Assembly: GCF_004770615.1 (NCBI RefSeq)
Contig: NZ_RQER01000004.1
Location: 434,001 to 498,000, forward strand
DNA from: Leptospira langatensis
GTDB taxonomy: Bacteria > Spirochaetota > Leptospiria > Leptospirales > Leptospiraceae
Reading direction: 5' to 3'
Length of the DNA: 64,000 nt
Shown here: positions 1 to 9,097 of the stretch, one piece after another
Numbering within the stretch: position 1 is the first letter of the stretch
How the letters are laid out: each line of letters starts with the position of its first letter
Made by a program: the position numbers and the translations under genes
Notes under the pieces: generated by a model
What the model was told of the DNA's origin: nothing
The model's input: only the letters and a program-made list of their open reading frames with translations
Database searches by the model: none

Positions 1-264
1 TACAGAAGAAGATTGCATTTCCTTTAGAATAGCATCCTTCATTTCTTCCGTGGTTTCTACCTTTACCACTCTAGCGCCTTTAGGATTGGAATATTGAGCC
101 TCGGTTAGGCCTCTCACGTAAACCACTTCGATCCCGAGATACGCAGCCTTCTCCGCCAAACAGAAGCCCATTTTGCCGGAAGAAGCGTTGGAAATAAAAC
201 GTACTGGGTCGATCCACTCTCGAGTAGGTCCGGAACTTATTATAATTTTTGAATATTTATCCAA
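1..264 (-). CDS. coaB: Phosphopantothenate--cysteine ligase (CoaB), 3' part cut by window edge
   Basis: Reading the minus strand from 264, the translation contains [28 protein letters not shown] sequence, the nucleotide-binding signature of the CoaB half of CoaBC (GPTRE and NxSSGKMG motifs). The enzyme joins CTP-activated 4'-phosphopantothenate to cysteine in coenzyme A synthesis. The gene runs off the window at base 1, so only about 88 N-terminal residues are visible. An in-frame TAA lies a few codons upstream and there is no ATG, so TTG at 264-262 is the most likely start; I see no clear Shine-Dalgarno. It lies 8 bases after the coaC stop, so the two are probably co-translated. In most bacteria the two activities are one fused protein; here they are separate. 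Confidence 0.85.
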   Translation of the reverse strand, partial: MDKYSKIIISSGPTREWIDPVRFISNASSGKMGFCLAEKAAYLGIEVVYVRGLTEAQYSNPKGARVVKVETTEEMKDAILKEMQSSSV

Positions 265-272
265 GGGAAAAA

Positions 273-812
273 CTATTGGGAAGATTTGTTATAGTACTCG
301 ATGATCTTCTTTTGCATCACAGGAACGTCGGCCAATTTTCCGTAACCTTCGTCACCGCAAACCACCACTCCTTCCTGAGGATCCAGGATAATGACCCCGT
401 CTTCTTTCAAACGGGCCAGGTTCCTTTGAGTGCTGGGATGAGTGAACATATTCGGATTCATCGCAGGTGCCACTAACACAGGACATTTCGCAGCAAGATA
501 GGTAGAAGTTACAAGATCGTCCGCGATCCCGTTCGCCATTTTCGCGATCAAATTCGCGGTAGCAGGGACCACAGCAATCACTGCGGCTCTGTTTCGAGCG
601 TCTATATGGGCCATTCCGTGCTCGTATTCGTCTATCTGGACTTTTTTGCCGGTAAGAGCCTCGAAGGTGATCGGACCTATGAACTTGGTCGCATTCTCCG
701 TCATGATCACGGAGACAGGATATCCTTCTTTTACAAGATTACGAACCAACTCGCAGGCACGAAAGGCCGCGATACTTCCGCTGACTGCAATTAGAATATC
801 CTTCTTTTCCAT
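273..812 (-). CDS. coaC: Phosphopantothenoylcysteine decarboxylase (CoaC), stand-alone
   Basis: This 179-residue FMN-dependent flavoprotein decarboxylates 4'-phosphopantothenoylcysteine to phosphopantetheine in coenzyme A synthesis. The N-terminus has the flavoprotein start [13 protein letters not shown] His lies in GMAHIDARN, the position of the catalytic His in the family, followed by the APAMNPNM substrate-recognition motif and a [10 protein letters not shown] substrate-clamp segment equivalent to the ACGxxGxGR region. Its length matches the CoaC half of CoaBC, and the frame ends cleanly before coaB begins, so it looks like a true split gene rather than a sequencing frameshift. It is the first gene of a minus-strand coaC-coaB pair; the TlyC-like gene starts far upstream and ends 36 bases before it. 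Confidence 0.9.
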   Translation of the reverse strand: MEKKDILIAVSGSIAAFRACELVRNLVKEGYPVSVIMTENATKFIGPITFEALTGKKVQIDEYEHGMAHIDARNRAAVIAVVPATANLIAKMANGIADDLVTSTYLAAKCPVLVAPAMNPNMFTHPSTQRNLARLKEDGVIILDPQEGVVVCGDEGYGKLADVPVMQKKIIEYYNKSSQ

Positions 813-848
813 TCTTACAAAGTACGAGCTGTCGAAAGGATTTACAAC

Positions 849-2183
849 TTAAATCGCAAAGGAAGAAGGTCTGGAAAGTCTAGTAAATCGAACTGTCATG
901 ATCTTATTCCCGTCCATTTTCTCAACAGTCAGTATTCCTTCCGGGATCTTAACTTCGGTCCCTTCTTTAGGAATATCTTCTAACTTATCCAAAATAAATC
1001 CTGCGATGGTACGGATATCGTTCAGTTCTTCCTCTTGGATCCCTATGAGGATCTCCTTGAGTTCGTCCAATTCCGTCTCTCCGTCTATATCGAACGCATC
1101 AGGAGAATGAGAAGGAACAGCATCCGTTTCATGATCGTCGGTCTCGTCTCGGATCTCACCGAAGACCTCTTCCACAATATCTTCCATGGTCAAGAGGCCG
1201 GAAACTCCGCCATACTCGTCTACGACGATGGCCATATGCTGTTTCGCAGCCCTTAATTTTTGAAGTATCTTCTCTATGGACATTCCTTCCGGAACGACGA
1301 TCGGAGGCTGCATGATAGAAGTCACTTTCGTAGACTTCTTATTTCTCTTGGACTCGGAAAGCCAGGCGAGAAATGCCTGAACATGTATGATACCTACTAT
1401 ATTATCAGTCGTTCCTTCGTAGACAGGATAACGGGAGAAGTGATGTTCCGCGATCACCACGAGTACTCCGTCCATACTGGTATCGGCAGGAATTCCCACA
1501 ATGCTCAAACGATGTGTCATTACATCTTTAGCAAGATGCTCGGAGAATTCGAAAGTCTTTTTGATGATCTGGAATTCTTCCTGATCTATATTTCCCTGTA
1601 TGTTTTGTTCTTGGATCAGGATCATCAACTCTTCTGGAGAATGGATGATCCGATGGGAATCTTCCTTAAAACCGATCCTTTTCAGGAGAAAGGAAGTCAT
1701 CCCGTTCAAGAAGAATGTGATCGGAAAAAATAGATAATAAAAAAAGAATATAGGAACACTTGTGACAAGTGCGAGAGTCTCCGTCTTTTGGATAGCGACC
1801 GTCTTAGGAAGCAACTCTCCTAAGAGAATATGCAAGAAGGTGATCAGAGCAAATGAGATCGCTACCGCAACCCCATGAGCGGTCACATCCGAATAACCCG
1901 CATAATGAAAGATAGGAAGGATCCAACGAGAAAGATAACCTTCTCCCACCCAACCGAGGAGTAGACTCGCGATCGTGATCCCGACCTGACAGACGGAGAG
2001 CATGTCGTTTAACATGGTCGCAGCCTTCTTTGTGATCACGGCCAAGGGTCGATTTTCTCGGATCATCTCCTCTAAGCGAGAAGGTCGGATCGAGACCAAT
2101 GCGAATTCTGCGGACACGAAGAATCCATTGGCAAAGATAAGGAGAAGAATAACGAAAAATCCGATCACGTCCATTAACGACAA
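849..2183 (-). CDS. TlyC-like hemolysin family protein (CNNM/DUF21 + CBS pair + CorC_HlyC domain)
   Basis: 444 residues. The N-terminal ~190 residues carry about four hydrophobic segments of the CNNM/DUF21 transmembrane domain. Next come two CBS motifs (around '[12 protein letters not shown]' and '[11 protein letters not shown]', the second with [15 protein letters not shown]) and a C-terminal CorC_HlyC domain. Proteins of this family are linked to divalent-cation transport or sensing; the leptospiral TlyC relative has been reported to bind extracellular matrix rather than lyse cells, so 'hemolysin' is a family name, not a shown activity. The start at 2183 is TTG preceded closely by GGAAG; ATG at 2174 is a reasonable alternative. 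It stands alone, with about 210 bases before the next upstream gene. Confidence 0.85.
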   Translation of the reverse strand: MSLMDVIGFFVILLLIFANGFFVSAEFALVSIRPSRLEEMIRENRPLAVITKKAATMLNDMLSVCQVGITIASLLLGWVGEGYLSRWILPIFHYAGYSDVTAHGVAVAISFALITFLHILLGELLPKTVAIQKTETLALVTSVPIFFFYYLFFPITFFLNGMTSFLLKRIGFKEDSHRIIHSPEELMILIQEQNIQGNIDQEEFQIIKKTFEFSEHLAKDVMTHRLSIVGIPADTSMDGVLVVIAEHHFSRYPVYEGTTDNIVGIIHVQAFLAWLSESKRNKKSTKVTSIMQPPIVVPEGMSIEKILQKLRAAKQHMAIVVDEYGGVSGLLTMEDIVEEVFGEIRDETDDHETDAVPSHSPDAFDIDGETELDELKEILIGIQEEELNDIRTIAGFILDKLEDIPKEGTEVKIPEGILTVEKMDGNKIMTVRFTRLSRPSSFAI

Positions 2184-2395
2184 GATCTTCCGAAATTCAG
2201 ATTTAGGTTGGTAACTAGTTCGAAAGAATAAAGCAAGGTGGGGGAAAAATCTATATGGTCCGGAGAAATCCGGATTCTACTATCGGGGTCCATCTGATGT
2301 AAATGATACCATCCATGAAAAACCATGCGTTGTCGAGTGTTTTGGAACCGAAAAACTTGAAAAATTCGTAACTACTTCGCATAGGAAATGCATGT

Positions 2396-5044
2396 TTATT
2401 CTGCATTTCGGACCATCTTCAGAACCTTAGAATTCAGGTTCGGGTCCCCATTCTCATTGGCCAATCGCTCCAGTAAGTTTATGTCGGATTCGGACTCAGG
2501 ATTCCAAGATTTAACATAGTACAGTCGAGAAGTGCCTGTACTCAGCCAGAACCTGGCCCAGTCCAGAAAATCCTCAGATTTATCTCCCCAACCGGAACCG
2601 CTTAGGGAATCTTTCGTGAATACGATACGATCCGGAAGATTCCTAAAATCCAATCTTCTCTTCATTTTACGAAAAGCGAAAGTATCCGGCCCACAGGACC
2701 ATTCGTAATCCCTAAGTCCGCTCGGAGACTTGTTAGAAACCTTGATATTCCAAAGCAAAAGAGAGGACTTGCCCTGAAGGACTTTTATTCCTTCATAATA
2801 TTGTAATGAAATAGGCTGCCAACTCAGATGACCTTCGCCTTCCGGCAGATTCTTAGGAGAAAGATTCTCGCAAGCGGGAATATATACCTTCTTTGCATGA
2901 TCCGAGTCTTCTCTCTTATCGAATCTACGGAATAGTTTGATCTCCGAATCCGGGAATTCCTTCTTCAAATAATCTACAGCTTCTATTCCGGAAGCGTTTA
3001 AATAGACCTGAACCCGATCTTTCTTAGAGAAGGAATCCATTGCGGACCTCAAAGCAAACTGAGCGGTATAGCTCGTGGCATTATCCGTATTCAATTCTTT
3101 GAATTCCAACTCGGAAGAATCCCCGTCCTTTTGGAATAAAAAGACTCTCTTATCTTTTACGAACAGAGCTAATAACGGCTGGCTGATCTTTTTGAAATTC
3201 GCATTAGAAATAGGATCCAGTTCCTCTCTGATTCGAGCCGCTTCTTTTGCCCGGATCTCGGACCAAGAAGAAGTCCAAGGCTCTCTTCCAGGCGGATAGA
3301 ATCCCTTGTATTTGAGAGATCTCATATGACTTCTCACAATACCTAACTCTACCGGAGAATCCTCTTCTTGTAGTTCCAAGTTCTCTTCTGAATGGATCAA
3401 GAAAGAAAGAAGATCCTGATGATATCCATGTCTAGAATAGAAATCGATAGCTGAATTCTCCAAGTTCTTCGTTCCAAAAGAAGGAGGAAGATAATTCTTG
3501 ATTTCGTATACTTTATCGTCCGGATAACCTGCAGCGGCAATGCGGATCGCCTGATCCAAAAAGGATTTTACTCCTCTTAAATTCGTAGATTCCTTATGAG
3601 AAAGAAAAAGCCCATTCAATCGGATCCACTCCTCCTTGTAAGAAGGATCTTCTCTTAGGATACCGGCAGCCTTTGTGAATTCTATGATCGCTTTTCTAAG
3701 ATTGTTCGTCTTTAGCTGCAGGAAACCGTGAAGCAGAGTTGCGGAGTATTCTACTCTTCTCCAGCCTTTGCTTTGCGCAAGAAAGCTCAGATCCATGGCA
3801 AGTTTTGCCGCAACCTCAGGTTCATCTTCGGAAAGGATCTGTATGATCCTAAGTCTGGTCGATAGATCATCCTCGGATAAATTCTTAGGAGTACTCACGG
3901 ATTGCAGAGCGTCCACTGCCTTATGGGAATTCTTGGATCTCCAAACCGCAATAGATACCAGATCTCTCGCGCTGTTGATAGAGATAGATTCTCCCAATAA
4001 AGGATGTAGGATCCTTGCAGACCAATGCAGGAAATCCAAATTCAAATAATAGTCCAGCGCTCTGGAAGCATCTCCTTGTAAATAGGCAAGAGTTCCCAAT
4101 TTCAAATAGAGAGAATTCTTATACGAAGTCGTTATCTCTCCTTGGCGATCTATGATATATTTTAGGACCTTCTCCGCTGCGTTTGCATCCCCATCGATCA
4201 AATAATAATACGCAAGTTTCTCGTAAGAATACGGTACCAGCCTCCCTCCTAGATTCTCGGACACGATCCCGATCTTGGAGAATTGGATCGCATCCCTGGC
4301 AAATCCTAACTCGGCCAAGTAATCCGAGATCCCGGGTAGAAAATGAGAAAGAAAAGGAAGATGTTTTAGCTCCTTCTCCTCCGGATCGGTGACTCCCGGA
4401 TATGGGGAAAGTATTCTCTGCAGATTGGTATATTCCCTTTCATGACTCGAGTCACCGGGCTTCATGTCCGCAAGATATCCGCCTAAGCGAAGCATCCTGC
4501 AAAAAGAATAGTATGGTTTCTTAATGGAGCATTTTACTTTTTCGGAAGGCTTTTTATAAAGAAGAACGTTACGAGTAGATTTAAGCAGATCGACCAGATA
4601 CGGATCGTTTGCAGGAGCGTTCCAAGCTTTGAGGCCTGCCTCTCCCTTGCCCTTCTTGGAAAAATAAATATCCTCGAAATACTGCAGGATGACTTCTGCA
4701 AAACTGAGATCCTTATCCTTTCGAATGGCTCCCATCAGATTGGAGAATTTTCCGGAGTCCTTGTTTAAGAGCAGATATTCTCCGGCAACGATAACGAACT
4801 CAGATCTTTGGGCCGGACTTAGGCTTTCCGGAATAGAATTGAAATCGGTTTCCTTAGTTAAAACCGATTTTCCATCCATCAAAAAGGAGAAGTTTCCGGG
4901 AGCCCCGGTCCAGCCGTACTCGCCCCGAGACTGAGCGGACAAGGATTGGCAATAGGAACAAAAACAAATTAATAAAAATGGAATGTACTTAATGAAAAGG
5001 CGGGATTCGCCTAGTTTACGAATATTTAAAATTGCGTTTTGCAA
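2396..5044 (-). CDS. Secreted TPR protein with degenerate CHAT-like C-terminal domain
   Basis: 882 residues beginning with a basic stretch, a hydrophobic core (IPFLLICFCSYC) and a likely signal peptidase I site after SLSA, so probably exported to the periplasm or beyond. Residues ~100-560 are helical repeats of TPR type (for example AEKVLKYIIDRQG and ASRALDYYLNLDF). The last ~260 residues follow the outline of a CHAT (caspase HetF associated with TPRs) domain: LLALFVKDKRVFLF, a VQVYLNASGIEAVDYL strand-helix, IVFTKDSLSG, then WARFWLSTGTSRLYYVKSWN, which resembles the 'aGa..vv.slW' segment. The usual catalytic His and Cys positions appear to be lost (IVFTKDS where LSACETG is expected). The fold is inferred, not proven. 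The start is TTG with no clear ribosome site. I do not know its role. Confidence 0.6.
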   Translation of the reverse strand: MQNAILNIRKLGESRLFIKYIPFLLICFCSYCQSLSAQSRGEYGWTGAPGNFSFLMDGKSVLTKETDFNSIPESLSPAQRSEFVIVAGEYLLLNKDSGKFSNLMGAIRKDKDLSFAEVILQYFEDIYFSKKGKGEAGLKAWNAPANDPYLVDLLKSTRNVLLYKKPSEKVKCSIKKPYYSFCRMLRLGGYLADMKPGDSSHEREYTNLQRILSPYPGVTDPEEKELKHLPFLSHFLPGISDYLAELGFARDAIQFSKIGIVSENLGGRLVPYSYEKLAYYYLIDGDANAAEKVLKYIIDRQGEITTSYKNSLYLKLGTLAYLQGDASRALDYYLNLDFLHWSARILHPLLGESISINSARDLVSIAVWRSKNSHKAVDALQSVSTPKNLSEDDLSTRLRIIQILSEDEPEVAAKLAMDLSFLAQSKGWRRVEYSATLLHGFLQLKTNNLRKAIIEFTKAAGILREDPSYKEEWIRLNGLFLSHKESTNLRGVKSFLDQAIRIAAAGYPDDKVYEIKNYLPPSFGTKNLENSAIDFYSRHGYHQDLLSFLIHSEENLELQEEDSPVELGIVRSHMRSLKYKGFYPPGREPWTSSWSEIRAKEAARIREELDPISNANFKKISQPLLALFVKDKRVFLFQKDGDSSELEFKELNTDNATSYTAQFALRSAMDSFSKKDRVQVYLNASGIEAVDYLKKEFPDSEIKLFRRFDKREDSDHAKKVYIPACENLSPKNLPEGEGHLSWQPISLQYYEGIKVLQGKSSLLLWNIKVSNKSPSGLRDYEWSCGPDTFAFRKMKRRLDFRNLPDRIVFTKDSLSGSGWGDKSEDFLDWARFWLSTGTSRLYYVKSWNPESESDINLLERLANENGDPNLNSKVLKMVRNAE

Positions 5045-5071
5045 GGGAATCGATTTCGTTCTTAGATCGGC

Positions 5072-6073
5072 TTAAAGACCTTCGCGTTTCAAGTCTCTGC
5101 CCATCAAATCTCTAACAACGTCCTTCGGATTCTTATGTTCGTAAAGCATTTTATACACCTCGGTCGTTATGGCCATTTCGATGTTCAATTTCTGGGATAA
5201 CTCGAAACCGCTTTTGGCAGTTTTCACGCCTTCTGCGACTTCGGTCATTCCTCCCAGGATAGAATCCAAGCTCTCTCCTTTACCTAATCTAAAACCGACT
5301 GTACGATTTCTGGAAGCTTCTCCACAACAAGTCAGGATCAAGTCGCCCATACCCGATGGCCCGAGAAAGGTAAGAGGGTCGGCCCCCAATTTAACCCCTA
5401 GTCTGGAAATTTCAGTAAGACCCCTGGTGATCAAAGCTGCTCTCGTATTTTGTCCGAAGCCTAGTCCGTCTGCTACTCCTGCGGCGATTGCGATCACATT
5501 CTTCAAAGATCCGCCGACTTCCACTCCGACCACATCGGGAGTCCAATAGGTCCTAAAATAGGTGAAACTGAAAATTTCCTGAACCTTTCGAGCAGTTGCC
5601 TCGTTCTTGGAAGCAATACTCACTATGGTCGGAACTCTTTTTACAAGTTCCTTTGCGAAGCTAGGCCCCGATAAATAAGAAAGTCCACTATGGAATTTTC
5701 CGGGTAACTCCGCTTCGAAGATCTCGGAGACCAAACGAAGGGTTCCATTCTCTATACCCTTACTCGCGGAAACAATAGGGGCCTTTTCAGGCAGATACGA
5801 TTTAATTTCTTTTAAAATATCGGTGATCGCATGAGAAGGAGGAGCCGAAACGATCATCTGCATATCCTTGACCGCTTCTTCCAAACGTAGAGTTCCCTTT
5901 AAATTCTTGGGAAGATCGACCCCGGGCAAATATTTTTCGTTGCGATGGGTTTCGTTTATCTCTCGGATCAGGTCGGCGTTCCTTCCCCAGAGAGTGACAT
6001 CGTAACCTTTGTCTGCGAGCAAGACTCCGAGCGAGGTGCCAAAACTTCCGGATCCGATAACGCCTATTTGCAT
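5072..6073 (-). CDS. gpsA: NAD(P)-dependent glycerol-3-phosphate dehydrogenase
   Basis: 333 residues. It reduces dihydroxyacetone phosphate to sn-glycerol-3-phosphate, the backbone for phospholipid synthesis. The N-terminus [14 protein letters not shown] is the Rossmann GxGxxG motif; [37 protein letters not shown] (with the catalytic Lys) and the substrate-binding segment [12 protein letters not shown]...SRNR are all present. I chose the ATG at 6073-6071 because AAGGA lies at a good distance upstream and the next residues begin the Rossmann strand directly; a longer frame reaching 6136 adds unlikely residues. It is expressed away from the divergent gene at 6238, with about 160 bases of shared upstream DNA. 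Confidence 0.95.
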   Translation of the reverse strand: MQIGVIGSGSFGTSLGVLLADKGYDVTLWGRNADLIREINETHRNEKYLPGVDLPKNLKGTLRLEEAVKDMQMIVSAPPSHAITDILKEIKSYLPEKAPIVSASKGIENGTLRLVSEIFEAELPGKFHSGLSYLSGPSFAKELVKRVPTIVSIASKNEATARKVQEIFSFTYFRTYWTPDVVGVEVGGSLKNVIAIAAGVADGLGFGQNTRAALITRGLTEISRLGVKLGADPLTFLGPSGMGDLILTCCGEASRNRTVGFRLGKGESLDSILGGMTEVAEGVKTAKSGFELSQKLNIEMAITTEVYKMLYEHKNPKDVVRDLMGRDLKREGL

Positions 6074-6237
6074 GAATAATCCTTTCCCTTCTACCCAAGG
6101 AACGATGATCCTGATCGGGAATGCTCGGAACGGCAAGAAAAAAAAGTCGAACGATCGATGTTCACTTCCTTCTAAATTTGAAAGAAAATAGAAATGAGGT
6201 TTACCGACCGAATCCGAAAGGCTAACTTTGTTCTTCC

Positions 6238-6930
6238 ATGCTCGATCTGCGCAAACTCTCGGGATTCAATCTTCTGGATTTTCTGACCGGAAAAAGTTTC
6301 CAAGAAGAAAGAGGATTAAAGAGCAATTATCGGATCGCAGTCCTTCTTCATTCCCTGAACAAGGTCCTACAAAAAAAGGTGGTCGAAGGAACGGAGGATC
6401 TTGAGTCCTTAGAAATGGATTCGGGAAGAGGAGTACTCTATCTCTTTGGCCATTATTGCATCAAGGGACTAGCCTGGTCCAAGCTCCTAAGAACCGATTA
6501 TATCAAATACAAATTGTCCCTTCGCCCTGTCCAAGTAAGTGGGAATAGAGTCGTGTTCCGAATAGAGGCTTTCCGTCTTTATGATTACAATCCTAGATCT
6601 GTGGATCCGATCCGGATTTTTTCCAAGGTTTTCAAATTCCATCGCAGATTAATTTTAGAAGAGATCGTCGAAGAGATCCCAGAGATACTATCCCTTACAG
6701 AAGTAGGGAATGAGATCCAAATCGATCTGAATTATTTTTTAGCGGAGATCCCGGAGGTTGCCGGAAAAGTTTCCGTCCAAAAAGTAATTCCGGAGAAGGG
6801 AAATGTTTTCCTTTTCGTTCGCTCGAACACGATCCTAAAACCCTTACTGGATTTTTTTGGACCGGATTATTTGAGAGTCGAGCCGATTTCCGAAAACGAA
6901 GACAGTATGCTGATGCTCTGGAGAGACTAG
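6238..6930 (+). CDS. Conserved hypothetical protein, 230 aa
   Basis: I do not recognise this family. The protein has no signal peptide and no clear membrane segment. It is basic in the middle and alternates hydrophobic strands ([29 protein letters not shown]) with acidic helices ([13 protein letters not shown]), suggesting a mixed alpha/beta soluble domain. Codon use resembles neighbouring genes. The start at 6238 is an ATG without an obvious Shine-Dalgarno. It is divergent from gpsA and lies 94 bases before the metallophosphoesterase gene, so it may or may not belong to the same transcript. Probably a lineage-restricted leptospiral protein. Confidence 0.7.
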   Translation: MLDLRKLSGFNLLDFLTGKSFQEERGLKSNYRIAVLLHSLNKVLQKKVVEGTEDLESLEMDSGRGVLYLFGHYCIKGLAWSKLLRTDYIKYKLSLRPVQVSGNRVVFRIEAFRLYDYNPRSVDPIRIFSKVFKFHRRLILEEIVEEIPEILSLTEVGNEIQIDLNYFLAEIPEVAGKVSVQKVIPEKGNVFLFVRSNTILKPLLDFFGPDYLRVEPISENEDSMLMLWRD

Positions 6931-7024
6931 AAAGATTGGACAATCTCATGCCTTTTTTCAGAATCAGTATTGAGAACAGGTCGAACGGCGTTAGTCGTTT
7001 AATGTAAGATTAGGATAGGTCCAA

Positions 7025-8023
7025 ATGAGGATTGTTTACCTCACCGATATCCACGACGGGCTAAGAGGATTGAAGGAAGTCCTCCTAGGAACCGAATGCG
7101 ATCTGTATCTCTTCTCCGGCGACATCATCTACAAAGCCTTTTTCAATCCTGAACGCATTATAGAATTCGTAACCCTCCAAGAAGAAATGTATCGTTTCAC
7201 GGAGAACATGAAGGAAGAAATTAATGCGTACGATTATGCGACTAGAGCCGTTCGTTTTCCTGAAAAATACCAGACTGCGGTCGTAGAGAAATCTCACGAT
7301 TATAGAAGGCTCTTTCATCAAGCGGCAAAGACGATGAAAGAGAAGTACGAACTTATAGAGATCATAATCCAAAAATACGCTAAGGCTCCTGTTTGGGTCT
7401 TGCCGGGTAACTACGATATAGATCTTCAGTATTCCGCTCTATATGAAAGGGACCTACATCGAAAGATATTCGAGTTCGGAGGATTGAAATTCGCCGGATA
7501 CGGGGGAGCCCCGGTCATCACCTCCGGGATCCCGGAAAAACTCGCAGTGAAATTCCACGAGTACACTCGTAATGGAAAGAATTACAGCGAGCCGGAGGAT
7601 TTCTTTAAAGAAGAAAATCCGGATATAGTAGTCATCCATAATCCCGCGTACGGATTCTTGGATAAGATCCCAAGTTTCGGAAATGTGGGATCGCAAGGGA
7701 TCAGAAGATATCTAGACGATTATTCACCCTCTCTCGTAGTATCCGGTCATGTGCACGAGGACCAAGGCATTATCAAAAAAGGAAAAACAGTGTTTTTGAA
7801 TCCTTCTAACTTCGGACCCGTGGATTCCGTATTTGGATTCCAACCCGGAGGCTTCTTCTCCGAGATAGAAATAGAAAACAATCTTGTAAAAAAAGTAAAA
7901 CTGAATAGACTATCGGATCACTCAATTCGCCATCTCATGGAGGTCGATTGTTCTGGAGACAAGTTGGAACTTGTCAGTACAAGCAACGACTCTGAAGTTT
8001 CGGCGGAAGATTTTATTCGATAG
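7025..8023 (+). CDS. Calcineurin-like metallophosphoesterase
   Basis: 332 residues with the full metal-binding set of calcineurin-like phosphoesterases: TDIHD at residues 7-11 (DxH), FSGDII near 35 (GD), PGNYDID near 129 (GNxD), VVIHNP (H) and SGHVHED near 240 (GHxH). An unusual helical insertion of about 80 residues, rich in charged residues, sits between the GD and GNxD motifs and may form a lid or a partner surface. The family hydrolyses phosphomono- or diesters; the substrate cannot be read from sequence. It starts with ATG after TAGGATAGGT. The stop is 4 bases before the nucleotidyltransferase ATG, so the two are almost certainly co-translated, which suggests linked functions on a nucleotide or nucleic acid. 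Confidence 0.88.
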   Translation: MRIVYLTDIHDGLRGLKEVLLGTECDLYLFSGDIIYKAFFNPERIIEFVTLQEEMYRFTENMKEEINAYDYATRAVRFPEKYQTAVVEKSHDYRRLFHQAAKTMKEKYELIEIIIQKYAKAPVWVLPGNYDIDLQYSALYERDLHRKIFEFGGLKFAGYGGAPVITSGIPEKLAVKFHEYTRNGKNYSEPEDFFKEENPDIVVIHNPAYGFLDKIPSFGNVGSQGIRRYLDDYSPSLVVSGHVHEDQGIIKKGKTVFLNPSNFGPVDSVFGFQPGGFFSEIEIENNLVKKVKLNRLSDHSIRHLMEVDCSGDKLELVSTSNDSEVSAEDFIR

Positions 8024-8027
8024 TAGT

Positions 8028-8705
8028 ATGACTCTCCCTAAACTAAGTTCGAACTCTAATATCGTTAAATTTATCGGTCTGAAGAAATTCTTTAGATCGC
8101 ATGAGACTCATGTCTCCAGAGAGAGGATAGAGGATTTCAAAAAATTCAGTAAGCTTATCAATTACGAAGGGGATGAGGTTGCCTTCGATATATTAGGTTC
8201 TTTGAATTTCGGACAGGCAACTCAGGATTCCGACACCGATATCGTCATGTATACCAGATGCGAGGAAGGAAAGATGGGGGAATGCGGATTGGAAAACTGC
8301 TATAAGATCTCTCTCTTCAAACATATGTTCCTGAACCTGGTTACCTTTGAGCATAATTCTCAGGCTTACAAATTAGAGATCGTAGATAGCATCAATCTGA
8401 ACCAGCTTGAAAAGGATATTAAGGAAAAGAACGGTGAATCCCCGATCCTGATCCGATTCTGCTTTTATAGATCTATCTGCAGAGGAGTGAATCGCAGGCT
8501 ATTGCATAGATATGAGAATATGATCTCGGAAAACCTTCCTCTCTGGGAAAAGATCTCCGATTCCTTAGAAGAATGTTTTGAAGGTATTATCAAATCCTCT
8601 CAACATACTTATTCCTTTCATAAATATGCCGGAAGATTGGCAGAGAAAGGAATTTATTTGCCCGGGTCCATGGCGGAGAAGATCAAGGATTATCTAAAGC
8701 AATGA
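8028..8705 (+). CDS. Minimal nucleotidyltransferase-domain protein
   Basis: 225 residues. Residues 55-73 carry the polymerase-beta-type nucleotidyltransferase signature: ILGSLNFG followed by DSDTDIVMY, i.e. GS-x3-G with the metal-binding Asp pair D69 and D71. The rest is helical and contains several Cys residues (CEEGKMGECGLENC). Enzymes of this superfamily transfer an NMP to a protein, drug or nucleic acid; substrate unknown. The ATG at 8028 is 4 bases after the metallophosphoesterase stop; a longer frame beginning at 7971 lies inside the upstream gene and is unlikely. The stop overlaps the next ATG (ATGA at 8702-8705). Pairing with a phosphoesterase suggests opposing or sequential reactions, but that is inference. 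Confidence 0.8.
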   Translation: MTLPKLSSNSNIVKFIGLKKFFRSHETHVSRERIEDFKKFSKLINYEGDEVAFDILGSLNFGQATQDSDTDIVMYTRCEEGKMGECGLENCYKISLFKHMFLNLVTFEHNSQAYKLEIVDSINLNQLEKDIKEKNGESPILIRFCFYRSICRGVNRRLLHRYENMISENLPLWEKISDSLEECFEGIIKSSQHTYSFHKYAGRLAEKGIYLPGSMAEKIKDYLKQ

Positions 8706-9097
8706 TCACCTTTCTTACCTTAGTCGCCGCTCTGGGTGCTGCTGCACTCTTCTTTCATGTTTTGTATACGGTAGATACCAAGAGACTGGATAAGAAGGAT
8801 TCCAAGAAGCCGAAAGATAAGAATTACGGAAATCCTAGAAAAGTCTACGGAGGAGATTGGGATCCGAATCTTCCTAGACCAAGGCTTTGCCCCGTATGCG
8901 GACGTTTCTTGGATAAACATGAATATCTATACGCAGTTCTTTTTGAGCCTGCCACTCCCGGAGCGAAGCGCCAGGCCAGGATTTATGGTTGCCGATATTG
9001 TTACTTAGGATTGGATGATTCGAGTTCGGCTCCGGAAGGAATTCCTCAGAATTCTCCCGAACCAAAACCAGTCCACGATGAAGAACTCGGTCTCTGA
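8702..9097 (+). CDS. Small membrane-anchored Cys-pair (zinc-ribbon-like) protein
   Basis: 131 residues. The N-terminus is one hydrophobic segment (ITFLTLVAALGAAALFFHVLY), followed by a Lys-rich linker and a globular part with two Cys pairs, CPVCGRF and CRYCYLG, spaced about 35 residues apart as in a zinc ribbon. The C-terminal tail is acidic and Pro-rich. It overlaps the nucleotidyltransferase stop by 4 bases and overlaps the recG start by 20, so it sits inside the same transcript. I do not recognise a named family; a single-pass anchored zinc-binding protein is the most that can be said. Confidence 0.7.
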   Translation: MITFLTLVAALGAAALFFHVLYTVDTKRLDKKDSKKPKDKNYGNPRKVYGGDWDPNLPRPRLCPVCGRFLDKHEYLYAVLFEPATPGAKRQARIYGCRYCYLGLDDSSSAPEGIPQNSPEPKPVHDEELGL

